Below, one piece after another: positions 34,372-43,075 of a stretch of DNA of 64,000 nt (positions within the stretch are counted from its first letter, which is position 1; every line of letters begins with the position of its first letter). The notes below the pieces were generated by a model, which was given only the letters and a program-made list of their open reading frames with translations, did no database searches and had not been told where the DNA came from. Origin of the DNA: Paenibacillus oleatilyticus (GTDB taxonomy: Bacteria > Bacillota > Bacilli > Paenibacillales > NBRC-103111); contig NZ_JAHNZO010000037.1 of assembly GCF_018998565.1 (NCBI RefSeq), forward strand, positions 16,120-80,119, read 5' to 3'. Position numbers and translations under genes: made by a program.

Positions 34372-35103
34372 CTATCGTATCCCAGTTTGTTGAGCTTGTC
34401 GGTTTGATTTTTTCATTTCCTTTTGCAACTTATCCTTAATACGGGCACATTTATTCAAATGCAAAAAATTATGTCTTGTTGCTGGCATTAGCACAAGTCC
34501 AGCAATTGTCTTCTTGCTCCAATATTCAGCAATACCACTTGCTTCCTGAAGAATAGCATTTTCATCAAACAACTTTTTGATTCTACAATCTTGAACTTTA
34601 TCTCTGAACTCGCCTGGTTGCAGTGAGGAAATTATTTGTCGTGTTTGTTTTCCCACGGCTATTCTATATTCTAATAGTGATTCTATATTTATAAGTGAAC
34701 TTAATTCTGCGATATCGTCATCACTCATGCTGTTTCCGCTATGGGGAAATCTGATGTTCATTTTTTGTAGCCAATTATCAGAATGAAGTACCTGCTGACT
34801 GTCAGCAACTAAAATATTCATCGTCATGTCCTCGACTCTTGCAATATGCCAGAGATGCCATACGATTGAATTTTTTGTATCTGGAGCATTTACTGGATAC
34901 TTCCTTAATGCACTTTCCTCCAGACTTTCCAAAACGAAATCCTCCAAAGTATTGATGCGGTCGTTACTCATTTTCGATGAGTACAACAAAGCATGGTGAT
35001 TGAGAAAAAGCTCAATCGCTCGAACATGCTCGTTTGGATTCAATATGATTTCAGTTAAATTCTTATGGTTTTCATTCCAAACCCTTCTTTGCTCCAAATC
35101 CAT
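34372..35103 (-). CDS. DinB-superfamily protein, IS passenger gene
   Basis: A 243-residue protein of the DinB/YfiT four-helix fold. Metal-ligand histidines are suggested by VWHLWHIARVEDM (about residues 83-95) and TRHNFLHLNKC near the C-terminus. The family includes metal-dependent thiol transferases and damage-inducible proteins of unknown role. I start at ATG 35103, about 9 nt after ctggag. It lies within the IS ends on the same strand as the transposase, 42 bp downstream of it, so it travels with the element. A selective benefit to the host is possible but not shown. Confidence 0.75.
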   Translation of the reverse strand: MDLEQRRVWNENHKNLTEIILNPNEHVRAIELFLNHHALLYSSKMSNDRINTLEDFVLESLEESALRKYPVNAPDTKNSIVWHLWHIARVEDMTMNILVADSQQVLHSDNWLQKMNIRFPHSGNSMSDDDIAELSSLINIESLLEYRIAVGKQTRQIISSLQPGEFRDKVQDCRIKKLFDENAILQEASGIAEYWSKKTIAGLVLMPATRHNFLHLNKCARIKDKLQKEMKKSNRQAQQTGIR

Positions 35104-35145
35104 TGAAATCAACTCCAGAATAAAAGTGGGAAGCGACCCGTTCCC

Positions 35146-36204
35146 TTAGCAAACAAACGATGCTTGACGAAGATGAGCATTCGTCTCTTTTACAGGAAGC
35201 AGACAAGATAAAACTAACATATTTTTCTTATTCGACGCTGTGTTCTCATATTCCTTGCTGTCTAAATAACGGAACCATGCCAAGTAGTTTTGCAGATACT
35301 TGGTTGCCACACCGTTGAAGCGGTCCATCCATCGTTTTAGTCTGCTGTGATAACTGTTCACATTCTGTATGTGGTAAATACCTTTTACACGCTGTTTCCC
35401 ATCGGATTTAAACCGATAATGAGACAAGCCTTTTTTGTTGGCGAAGGAACTGAATGCTCTCCACGAGTCAGTACAGAGCACATTTGCCCCCGTTAGATGA
35501 ACGCCAATAGCTTCGTCGAGTTTTGATGTTCGAATGCGGCCACGCCCAAGAATTCCAGAGTAAGTGGTCCTCTGACGGTCACGAGCAACCAAAACACACA
35601 CTTGGTCATTACTTATCCCACGTAACTTGGCTTTACCTCCACGTTTACGTGGTTTACCTCCAATGATATTTTTCTTTCCCTTTTCAGAGTAAAGGAAATA
35701 GGTCTCGTCCAATTCGACGATACCTTGGAAGGTTTCAGATGGTATCTGTTTCAAGGCAGATAAAATCTTATGTCGCCAATAGAACAGGGTTACATGCGTA
35801 ACTTCCCCGTGCAGTAATTCCGCACTCTTACGTAGCTAAAAACCCTCAATCATGCATTCTATGAACCGAATCCAAAGACGAGGTCGTTTCGTTCTTTGTA
35901 GAGGGGTATTGGTAAGGTCATTGAAGGTATGACGACAAGCTTTACAACGGTAACGTTGACGCTTCACTGTTCCAGAACGAGTTTTAATCGTATATTTACC
36001 GAACCGAACAACGGAGTGATTATTACAATGTGGACATACTAACCCGTCCTTATGTTTTTGTTCCTGAATTTCGTCGATAGCACGAACAGGTGTGCCAGCT
36101 CCACTCGTGCGAGACTGTAAAAAGTAAATGAGTTCTCGTTTACTACTATCATCTAAAGCTCCTGCGAGTCGCTTTAAGTCCTTCAAATCCATAGGTAAAA
36201 TCAC
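35146..36204 (-). pseudogene. IS1595-family transposase interrupted by an amber codon
   Basis: The protein starts at ATG 36204 with an N-terminal helical region and a zinc ribbon (CPHCNNHS and RCKACRHTF), and continues with the DDE domain (VELDETYFLYSEKGKK, ANVLCTDSWRAF, NVNSYHSRLKRWMDRFNGVA, then YLAWFRYLD). Both parts are in one frame, separated only by TAG at 35836-35838 in the context MIEGF-stop-LRKSAELL, where relatives usually have a Ser. So a single base change has split it. Read through, the protein would be 352 residues. Activity would need suppression or a transposase supplied from elsewhere. Confidence 0.88.
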
Positions 36205-36258
36205 TCCGAAGTTGGTTTATACCCATAATCATAGAACATTTGTTCCTATTTATTAAAT

Positions 36259-36283
36259 ATCAACAATCTCATTTAACATAGCC
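36259..36283 (-). repeat. Right terminal inverted repeat of the IS1595-family element
   Basis: The reverse complement begins GGCTATGTTAA and ends ATTGTTGAT. The 8 bp outside it, atttttta, repeat the left flank exactly. Confidence 0.88.
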
Positions 36284-36548
36284 ATTTTTTAAGGACAGGA
36301 ATGGGATCAAGTAGCCCCATCTCAGCTCGGTTGCGGTTGCGAGCGAGTTATATCCGGGAAATGAGGGTAATTTATAAGTTTTGTTGATCAAGCTATGAAT
36401 CTACTGTATTTTCATATAGTGTTACACATCATTTGTGGGGTCCTTATGAAAATCTTAATAATTTCTCATGCAAAAAATAATAAATATAGATACCGAATTT
36501 AGTAAAATAGTACGATGTTGAGTTCTGTCTGAAAAGGAGTTGAAAATC

Positions 36549-37253
36549 ATGTGCGCTAAAGTTCTCGTTGTTGACGATGAACATGAAATAACGGATTTAA
36601 TAGAAGTGTATCTGCGAAATGAAAATTATGAAGTGTTCAAGTTTTACTCTGCAAAGGAAGCTCTTTCCTGCATTGAAACGACGGAGCTTGACCTTGCAAT
36701 TCTGGACATTATGCTGCCGGACATCAATGGTTTTAAGCTTTGCCAAAAAATACGGGAACAGCATACCTATCCCATCATTATGCTGACGGCCAAAGATGAA
36801 GAGACGGATAAAATTACGGGGCTAACCTTAGGTGCCGACGACTACATCACAAAACCGTTCCGTCCGCTTGAGATGGTAGCGCGTGTAAAAGCACAGTTGC
36901 GGCGCTATAAAAAATACAACACGACGCAGTCTGCGCCTGTCACTGAGCCTGTAATCGTCCATTCAGGTTTGGTTATGGATGTAAACACGCATGAGTGCCT
37001 ACTGAATGAAAAACCTCTTGAACTGACACCCACCGAGTTTTCCATTCTCCGCATTTTACTGGAGCGAAAGGGCAGCGTGGTGAGTGCCGAGGAACTATTT
37101 CATGAAATTTGGAAGGACGAGTATTACAGCAAAAGCAACAATACGATCACCGTTCATATCCGTCACTTGCGTGAAAAAATGGGCGACACTGTAGAAAAAC
37201 CAAAGTATATCAAAACCGTATGGGGGGTCGGCTATAAAATTGAAAAGCAATAA
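36549..37253 (+). CDS. vanR: VanR-type response regulator
   Basis: A 234-residue OmpR-family regulator. The phospho-acceptor is D53 (LAILDIMLPDING), with the acidic pocket VVDDEHE and K102 region YITKPFRPLE. The C-terminal winged helix ends KPKYIKTVWGVGYKIEK, nearly identical in style to VanR of VanA-type operons. ATG 36549 is 9-10 nt after aaaggag. It overlaps vanS by 14 bp. It should activate the promoter in front of vanH and probably its own promoter. Confidence 0.93.
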   Translation: MCAKVLVVDDEHEITDLIEVYLRNENYEVFKFYSAKEALSCIETTELDLAILDIMLPDINGFKLCQKIREQHTYPIIMLTAKDEETDKITGLTLGADDYITKPFRPLEMVARVKAQLRRYKKYNTTQSAPVTEPVIVHSGLVMDVNTHECLLNEKPLELTPTEFSILRILLERKGSVVSAEELFHEIWKDEYYSKSNNTITVHIRHLREKMGDTVEKPKYIKTVWGVGYKIEKQ

Positions 37254-38364
37254 AAAGGGCAATTATGCAAGGCTGAAGCAAAAAGCTTTTTTACAGATGC
37301 TGCTGATTATTGTCGCTGCTCCTGTTAGCGTCCTTTTGTTGCGGGTTATTTTGCGTGGACAGATTGGAGATCGCATCGTTCAATTTCTGATTCATGCTTT
37401 TTATCTGGACAATTCCGATGCACAGGCAATCTATCAGAACGTATTTCGCAATAACTTAGAAATGATTCTGCTTCTTTTGACCCTGGCTTTTCTGGTCATT
37501 CTTTCTCTGTTCTCTATCTCCTGGTTCACAAAATATTTTGATGAAATCAGCTCCGGCATGGATCGGCTTGTGGAAGATTCAGAGGATCGAATATCCCTCT
37601 CCCCGGAGATGGATTTCATGGAAAATCGTCTGAATACCATAAAGGACAAGTTGAAAAGACAGAAAAAGGCTGCTCAGGAAGCGGAGCAACGCAAAAATGA
37701 TTTGGTCGTTTATTTGGCCCACGACATCAGGACTCCGCTTACCTCTGTAATTGGTTACTTGAGTTTATTGGACGAGGCTCCCGATATGCCCATGGAGAAG
37801 AGAGAAAAATATACTCACATTACACTCGACAAAGCCTATCGCTTGGAGAAACAAATCAACGAATTTTTTGAAATCACCCGGTACAACTTGCAGCAAATCA
37901 AGCTGGAAAAGGAAACGATAGACCTTTACTACATGCTTGTGCAAATGACAGACGAGTTTTATCCGATCCTATCCGAAAAAGGAAATACCATAGTGCTTCA
38001 TGCAGACGAAAATTTGACCGTGTACGGCGACCCGGTGAAACTGGCACGGGTATTCAATAATATTCTGAAAAACGCGGCCGCCTACAGCTACCCAAACACG
38101 GAAATCGTTATTTCCGCACAGGAAATAGAGGGTTATATCAAGATCGTTTTTCAAAATCAAGGCAATACAATTCCACCGGACAAGCTGGACGCTATTTTCG
38201 AGAAATTTTATCGCTTGGATGAAGCGCGCACTTCCGACACTGGCGGTTCCGGGTTAGGGTTGTCCATCGCAAAAGAAATCGTCACCCTGCATGGTGGAAC
38301 CATTGTGGCCCGAAGCAAAGATAACACAGTTACCTTTACGGTATCTTTACCTGTTACACATTAG
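37240..38364 (+). CDS. vanS: VanS-type sensor histidine kinase
   Basis: A 374-residue kinase with two membrane segments (about residues 17-40 and 72-96) and a short extracytoplasmic loop, as in VanS-A. The phospho-acceptor is H161 in YLAHDIRTPLTSVIGYLSLL, and the ATPase boxes are NNILKNAAAYS and DTGGSGLGLSIAKEI. YLSLLDEAPDMP and ITRYNLQQIKL also follow VanS-A. The likely start is TTG 37240, inside the end of vanR. It senses glycopeptides or their effect and phosphorylates VanR. Confidence 0.92.
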   Translation: MKSNKKGNYARLKQKAFLQMLLIIVAAPVSVLLLRVILRGQIGDRIVQFLIHAFYLDNSDAQAIYQNVFRNNLEMILLLLTLAFLVILSLFSISWFTKYFDEISSGMDRLVEDSEDRISLSPEMDFMENRLNTIKDKLKRQKKAAQEAEQRKNDLVVYLAHDIRTPLTSVIGYLSLLDEAPDMPMEKREKYTHITLDKAYRLEKQINEFFEITRYNLQQIKLEKETIDLYYMLVQMTDEFYPILSEKGNTIVLHADENLTVYGDPVKLARVFNNILKNAAAYSYPNTEIVISAQEIEGYIKIVFQNQGNTIPPDKLDAIFEKFYRLDEARTSDTGGSGLGLSIAKEIVTLHGGTIVARSKDNTVTFTVSLPVTH

Positions 38365-38382
38365 GAAAACATCAATCTGACG

Positions 38383-38422
38383 TTAGGATTTTCTTAGGAA
38401 TTAAACAACTCCATATTAATAT
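38383..38422 (+). promoter_or_regulatory. Putative VanR-activated promoter of vanHAX
   Basis: Two direct TTAGGA repeats (38383-38388 and 38394-38399) are exactly 11 bp apart, the OmpR-family spacing. The second overlaps the -35 position and is followed, after 17 bp, by a TAATAT -10 box (38417-38422). The flanks ttaggattttcttaggaatt partly resemble the reported VanR half-site. This layout suits activation from a site overlapping -35. Confidence 0.6.
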
Positions 38423-38511
38423 ACGGCCTTTCCGCTTTGGATAACATGGTTTTATCAAAGCAGAGAGGCTTTTATTTTGCAGAAAGGTATATAAAAAAGG
38501 TCATAAAAAGG

Positions 38512-39486
38512 ATGGTTGACACAATGGAGAAAACAGGCATCACGATTTACGGATGTGAAAAGGACGAAGCGGATATTTTCAGGAGGTATTCACCACGTTA
38601 TGGTATTGAACCGACGATCATTCAGTCAGCGGTATCAGCAGAAAACGCCGCGTTGGCATCAGGCAATTGCTGTATAAGCGTTAATCATAAAACGGAAATA
38701 GGGCTTTCCACTCTTCGCGCCCTCAAAGAAAACGGCGTAGCTTACATATCCACAAGAAGCATAGGCTGCAACCACATTGACATTGAAGCGGCTGAAAAGC
38801 TTGGCATTACTATTGGTAATGTAGCTTATTCGCCGGCTAGCGTAGCAGATTATACTTTGATGTTGATCCTCATGTCTATACGAAATGCAAAGTCGGTTTT
38901 ATGCAGGGCAGACGTCCATGATTACAAGCTTTGTGCTGTACCGGGACGGGAACTGCGCGACATGACGGTGGGGGTATTGGGGACAGGCCGCATTGGTCAG
39001 GCGGTTATTGATCGGCTAAACGGCTTCGGATGCCGCATACTGGCTTACAACTTGGATCCACAAGCTAAGGCCGAATATGTTACTCTGGGCGAACTGCTGC
39101 GGCAAAGTGATATCCTGACGCTTCATATGCCGCTCAATGCTGATACTTACCATATACTTGACCGGAAGCGAATCCAAAGCATGAAACACGGGGCCTTCGT
39201 TATTAACACCGCACGCGGTTCTCTTATTGACACAGAGGCGCTGATCCGGGCTCTGGAAAATGGGAGACTGGGGGGCGCCGCATTGGACGTCGTTGAAGGC
39301 GAAGAAGGGTTATTTTATCACGACTGTACAAACAAGCCGATCCATAATCAACTTCTGCTGCGATTGCAAAAATTGCCGAATGCGATTATTACGCCGCATA
39401 CCGCCTTTTACACAGAACACGCGCTGCAAGATATCGTGGAGAACACGATTCAGAATTGCTTAGAATTCGAAAGGGGAAAAAGATAA
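38512..39486 (+). CDS. vanH: VanH D-lactate dehydrogenase
   Basis: A 324-residue D-2-hydroxyacid dehydrogenase that reduces pyruvate to D-lactate for the depsipeptide ligase. The NAD-binding motif is VGVLGTGRIGQAV, and the sequences STRSIGCNHIDIEAAEKLG, INTARGSLIDTEAL and ITPHTAFYTEHAL with catalytic Arg, Glu and His fit VanH closely. I choose ATG 38512; ATG 38524 (MEKTGITIYGC) matches the usual VanH N-terminus and is a fair alternative, while the frame open back to 38437 lacks a ribosome site. The stop directly abuts the ligase start. Confidence 0.92.
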   Translation: MVDTMEKTGITIYGCEKDEADIFRRYSPRYGIEPTIIQSAVSAENAALASGNCCISVNHKTEIGLSTLRALKENGVAYISTRSIGCNHIDIEAAEKLGITIGNVAYSPASVADYTLMLILMSIRNAKSVLCRADVHDYKLCAVPGRELRDMTVGVLGTGRIGQAVIDRLNGFGCRILAYNLDPQAKAEYVTLGELLRQSDILTLHMPLNADTYHILDRKRIQSMKHGAFVINTARGSLIDTEALIRALENGRLGGAALDVVEGEEGLFYHDCTNKPIHNQLLLRLQKLPNAIITPHTAFYTEHALQDIVENTIQNCLEFERGKR

Positions 39487-40518
39487 ATGAACAAGCTCAA
39501 AATTGCCGTTTTATTCGGAGGCTGCTCAGAAGAACATGCTGTCTCAATAAAATCCGCACAGGAGATCGCCAGAAACCTTGACCCGGAGAAATTTGATCCG
39601 CTTTACATTGGAATAACCAAAGCCGGTGGATGGAAGCTCTGCGATTATCCTGATACGAATTGGGAAAGCGGAAATGGCATTCCTGCCATTTTGTCGCCGG
39701 ACAGAAATGTCCACGGGTTGATTGTGTTGGAGCAAGGAGAATATAAGATTATCCGCCTGGATATGGTGTTTCCTGTTTTGCATGGAAAAATGGGGGAGGA
39801 TGGCGCAATGCAGGGACTGTTGGAGCTTTCGGGCATTCCCTATGTAGGCTGCGATATCCAGAGCTCGGCGCTGTGCATGGACAAGTCTTTGACTTATGTG
39901 ATCGTAAGAAACGCAGGAATCGCTACGCCTGATTTTTTGACATTCAATAAAGGTGACATGCCAGACGCGGAGCAATTGGTTTATCCCGTCTTTGTTAAAC
40001 CAGCCCGTTCCGGATCGTCTTTTGGTATCAGTAAGGTATGCAGTATGGACGAATTGCCAGAAGCCATCGCAAGCGCAAGGCAATATGATCCAAAAATTCT
40101 GATTGAGCAAATGATTTCCGGCAGCGAGGTAGGCTGCGCAGTGCTCGGAACCGGTAACGACTTGTTTGTTGGTGAAGTGGATCAAATCCAGTTATCGCAT
40201 GGCTTCTTCCAAATCCATCAGGAAAAAAATCCGGAGACCGGTTCTGAAAACTCTACAATCAAGGTTCCAGCCGATATTTCAGATCAGGATAAGAAACGGG
40301 TACAAGAAACAGCGAAGCTGGTTTATCGGGCTTTAGGCTGCAGTGGGCTTGCTCGTGTGGATATGTTTCTACAGGAAGACGGGCAAGTCGTGCTCAATGA
40401 AGTCAACACTATGCCTGGTTGTACCTCGTACAGCCGCTATCCAAGAATGATGGCCGCCGCCGGCTTAACGCTTGCCGATGTGATTGAACGCGTGGTTGCA
40501 TTAGCGATGGAGGGATAA
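39487..40518 (+). CDS. vanA: VanA-type D-alanine--D-lactate ligase
   Basis: A 343-residue ATP-grasp ligase, the same length as VanA. H244 in the omega loop (FQIHQEKNPETGSE) is the residue that favours D-lactate over D-alanine, so this is a D-Ala-D-Lac ligase rather than a Ddl or VanC type. Other matching segments are LFGGCSEEHAVSIKSA, GCDIQSSALCMDKSLTY, VKPARSGSSFG and LNEVNTMPGCTSYSRYPRMM. The protein clearly differs from enterococcal VanA along its length, so the subtype letter is provisional; a Paenibacillus VanF- or VanA-like type fits. It is cytoplasmic and makes the depsipeptide that replaces D-Ala-D-Ala in peptidoglycan precursors. Confidence 0.92.
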   Translation: MNKLKIAVLFGGCSEEHAVSIKSAQEIARNLDPEKFDPLYIGITKAGGWKLCDYPDTNWESGNGIPAILSPDRNVHGLIVLEQGEYKIIRLDMVFPVLHGKMGEDGAMQGLLELSGIPYVGCDIQSSALCMDKSLTYVIVRNAGIATPDFLTFNKGDMPDAEQLVYPVFVKPARSGSSFGISKVCSMDELPEAIASARQYDPKILIEQMISGSEVGCAVLGTGNDLFVGEVDQIQLSHGFFQIHQEKNPETGSENSTIKVPADISDQDKKRVQETAKLVYRALGCSGLARVDMFLQEDGQVVLNEVNTMPGCTSYSRYPRMMAAAGLTLADVIERVVALAMEG

Positions 40519-40522
40519 GAAT

Positions 40523-41146
40523 ATGGAAAAAGGATTTGTGTTTCTTGATGAAGTTCTCCCCGGAATTCGTTGGGATGCTAAGTATGCCACATGGGACAAC
40601 TTCACCGGAAAACCGGTCGATGGTTATGAAGTCAATCGTATTGTTGGCACCAATGAATTGGCCGCCACGCTGCGTGCGGCCCAGGAGCAGGCAGCTGTCC
40701 TTGGATATGGCTTGCTTCTCTGGGACGGTTATCGTCCGCAACGCGCTGTGAATCGCTTTCTACAATGGTCTGAAGAGCCTGAAGATGGGCGTACAAAATC
40801 AAAGCATTATCCTAAGATCAACCGTTCCGAAATGATTCAGAAGGGTTACGTAGCGACTCAATCGAGTCATAGCCGTGGTAGTGCAATTGATCTGACTCTT
40901 TATCGAGCAGATACCGGCGAGCTTGTTCCGATGGGCGGTGATTTTGATCTGATGGATGTCATCTCCCATCACGGAGCTAAGGGAATCACTAAAGATGAAT
41001 CTAAAAACCGCCGGTTATTGCGTTCTATCATGGAGTCCAGCGGTTTTAACTCATATGATTGTGAATGGTGGCATTATACATTGAAAAACGAGCCATATCC
41101 CAATACCTATTTTGATTTTCCTATATCAATGGTAAAACACCTATGA
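40523..41146 (+). CDS. vanX: VanX D-Ala-D-Ala dipeptidase
   Basis: A 207-residue zinc dipeptidase with all key VanX residues at the usual positions: R71 in WDGYRPQ, H116 and D123 in SSHSRGSAIDLT, and E181 with H184 in CEWWHYT. It removes D-Ala-D-Ala made by the host Ddl so that only D-Ala-D-Lac enters precursors. It starts 4 bp after the ligase gene. Its TGA overlaps the ATG of the following regulator gene (ATGA at 41143-41146), which joins vanHAX to the two downstream genes. Confidence 0.93.
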   Translation: MEKGFVFLDEVLPGIRWDAKYATWDNFTGKPVDGYEVNRIVGTNELAATLRAAQEQAAVLGYGLLLWDGYRPQRAVNRFLQWSEEPEDGRTKSKHYPKINRSEMIQKGYVATQSSHSRGSAIDLTLYRADTGELVPMGGDFDLMDVISHHGAKGITKDESKNRRLLRSIMESSGFNSYDCEWWHYTLKNEPYPNTYFDFPISMVKHL

Positions 41147-41847
41147 ATTTACAGAAGAAGAATTACGAAATCATTACGGACGAGCTCCGGCGCATTATCG
41201 AAGCGGGGCTGATCAAGCCGGGGGAGAAGCTCGACACAATCGACCAGTTGGCGGCACAGTACCGTGTGGGACGCTCGACGGTGCGCGAGGCGCTCAGCCA
41301 TCTGAAGGCGCTCGGTCTGGTCGAATCCCGGCAGGGCGGAGGCACGTACGTCAAGAAGCCCGGGCTTGAGCCGTTGGCCGTGCTGGAATCGCTGCAGAAT
41401 TCGAACGCCGAGCTGTCGCAGGTGCTCCAGACGCGTAAGATCCTCGAGGTCGGAGCGGCCGAGCTGGCAGCCAAGCACCGGACCGCCGAAGACGTCGAAG
41501 AGCTGGGCAAAATCATCGGGCAAATGCGCGACGCCGTCGGCAACGAAGAAATCAGCCGGATTTACGATACGAACTTTCATCTCACCATCGCCAAAGCGTC
41601 TGGCAACGCGATTCTGAAAACGATGATGATGCACATTTCCGCGGCGATGTTCCGCACCATCAAGGACAGCCGCAAGCTACGGCTCTACAGCGGGAAGGAT
41701 ACGGCCGTCAAGCTGTTTGGGGAGCACATGAAGCTGTTCGAAGCGATCCGCGACAGAGATTCGAAGCTGGCCGCAGTGACGATGGCGAAGCATCTCGCCC
41801 AGGTCGAGAACGCTTTATATCCCGTTATTCGAGGTGACATGGAATGA
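41143..41847 (+). CDS. GntR/FadR-type transcriptional regulator coupled to vanX
   Basis: A 234-residue protein with an N-terminal winged helix (KLDTIDQLAAQYRVGRSTVREALSHL region, residues about 30-57) and a C-terminal FCD domain with likely metal ligands in YDTNFHLTIAKASGN and the later His residues. It resembles the LutR/LldR group that responds to lactate. That would be notable next to VanH, which makes D-lactate, but the ligand is inference. Codon use is more GC-rich than in vanHAX. It overlaps vanX and murG by 4 bp each. Its usual partners, lactate permease or LutABC, are not present. Confidence 0.8.
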   Translation: MNLQKKNYEIITDELRRIIEAGLIKPGEKLDTIDQLAAQYRVGRSTVREALSHLKALGLVESRQGGGTYVKKPGLEPLAVLESLQNSNAELSQVLQTRKILEVGAAELAAKHRTAEDVEELGKIIGQMRDAVGNEEISRIYDTNFHLTIAKASGNAILKTMMMHISAAMFRTIKDSRKLRLYSGKDTAVKLFGEHMKLFEAIRDRDSKLAAVTMAKHLAQVENALYPVIRGDME

Positions 41848-42905
41848 AAACCATCGTCTTTACCGGAGGAGGTTCAGCGGGACACGTCACGCCGAACATC
41901 GCGCTGATGAACAAGCTTCAGCAATTAGGCTGGGAAGTCTGCTACATCGGTTCAGCCACTGGTATCGAGAAAGACATTATCGAGCGCGAAGGCGTTCCTT
42001 TTTATTCGATTTCCTCCGGGAAATTGCGCAGATATTTCGATCTCAAAAATTTCATAGATCCTTTCAGAGTCGTTAAGGGCGTTTACGAGTCTTATAGATT
42101 ATTACGTCGTTTGAAGCCCGCCATCGTTTTTTCGAAAGGAGGGTTCGTTTCCGCCCCGGTCGTTCTTGGAAGCCGGATGAACAAGATCCCGGTCATTATC
42201 CATGAGTCAGATATGACGCCGGGACTTGCCAACAAAATGTCGATTCCTTTTGCAACGAAGGTTTGTGTCACGTTTCCGGAATCTATGCAGCATGTGCTGT
42301 ATCAAAAAGCGATTTTAACGGGACTTCCGATTCGTGAGGGAATTTTAAACGGGAAAGCTTCAAAAGGCTATCACCTCTGTGATTTTCATTCCCAGAAGCC
42401 TGTTATTCTGATCATGGGCGGCAGTCTTGGCTCTCAAGTTATTAACCAGGCCGTCAGGGATAATCTGGACAGGTTGCTTGCGCAATTCCAAATTGTACAT
42501 ATTTGCGGCAATGGAAATGTCTCCCGAGAGCTCTCCGGCAAGAGCGGGTACAAACAATTCGAATATATTTCTGACGAGCTTCCGGATGTCATGGCGATGT
42601 CGGAATTGGTGATTTCCCGGGCGGGTGCCACTTCGATTTATGAATTTCTCTTATTGGAAAAGCCGATGCTTCTCATTCCACTCTCACTGCAGGTGAGCAG
42701 AGGCGATCAAATTTTAAATGCCAAATCGTTCCAAAAGGCCGGCTACGCCGATGTGCTTCCGGAAGAAGAGCTAACCTCCGAATCCCTCGCTGAACGTGTT
42801 GAAACGCTCTATGCGAAGCGTGAAGCCTACAAAGAAGCTATGTCATCCCGCAACGAAACGAATGCGGTAGAAACGATTGTCAAGCTGATTGAAACGTATA
42901 GCTGA
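41844..42905 (+). CDS. murG: MurG-type UDP-GlcNAc transferase (lipid I to lipid II), paralogue
   Basis: A 353-residue GT28 glycosyltransferase. Motifs are FTGGGSAGHVTPNIAL (G loop 1), IVFSKGGFVSAPVVLGSRM (G loop 2), IMGGSLGSQVINQAV (G loop 3) and the donor site SRAGATSIYEFLLLEKPMLL. MurG adds GlcNAc to lipid I at the inner membrane face. The position, translationally coupled behind vanX and the GntR gene and outside any dcw cluster, suggests a second MurG dedicated to depsipeptide-ended precursors, which is inference. The gene stops where a truncated SRPBCC gene begins on the other strand. Confidence 0.88.
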   Translation: MKTIVFTGGGSAGHVTPNIALMNKLQQLGWEVCYIGSATGIEKDIIEREGVPFYSISSGKLRRYFDLKNFIDPFRVVKGVYESYRLLRRLKPAIVFSKGGFVSAPVVLGSRMNKIPVIIHESDMTPGLANKMSIPFATKVCVTFPESMQHVLYQKAILTGLPIREGILNGKASKGYHLCDFHSQKPVILIMGGSLGSQVINQAVRDNLDRLLAQFQIVHICGNGNVSRELSGKSGYKQFEYISDELPDVMAMSELVISRAGATSIYEFLLLEKPMLLIPLSLQVSRGDQILNAKSFQKAGYADVLPEEELTSESLAERVETLYAKREAYKEAMSSRNETNAVETIVKLIETYS

Positions 42906-42978
42906 ACGGCACGAGCTCGCGGCGGACATTCAAGGTGTGGGTGATGGTGAACTCCGGTGCGGATGTGGACATGTTCAT
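42906..42978 (-). pseudogene. 5' fragment of an SRPBCC/AHSA1-domain gene
   Basis: On the minus strand an excellent ribosome site (aaaggagg) precedes ATG 42978, which reads MNMSTSAPEFTITHTLNVRR then ELV, the opening of SRPBCC (Aha1-like) proteins. Homology ends at the murG stop region and the frame runs into unrelated residues. This is a truncated host gene and marks the right junction of the acquired van block. Confidence 0.7.
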
Positions 42979-43075
42979 TGTTCCTCCTTTTTGATGCAGC
43001 GCGCCACCTCGTATCTGGTGTATAATGCAAGAAGTGAAACTTCCGCATCGACGGTGGCACGACGAAGGAGATTTT

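Larger units (their letters stand above)
34067..36283 (-). mobile_element. IS1595-family insertion element carrying a passenger gene
   Basis: The 2217-bp element has matching ends: the left begins GGCTATGTTAA and continues to ATTGTTGAT; the right end in reverse complement has the same 11 bp, five differing bases, then ATTGTTGAT. It is bounded on both sides by the identical 8 bp atttttta (34059-34066 and 36284-36291), an exact target duplication of the length expected for IS1595. Inside are a DDE transposase of IS1595 type, a DinB-fold passenger gene and a non-coding segment with a nested palindrome. The insertion site is the T-tract of the liv terminator. The transposase has an in-frame stop, so the copy may be immobile. 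Confidence 0.9.
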
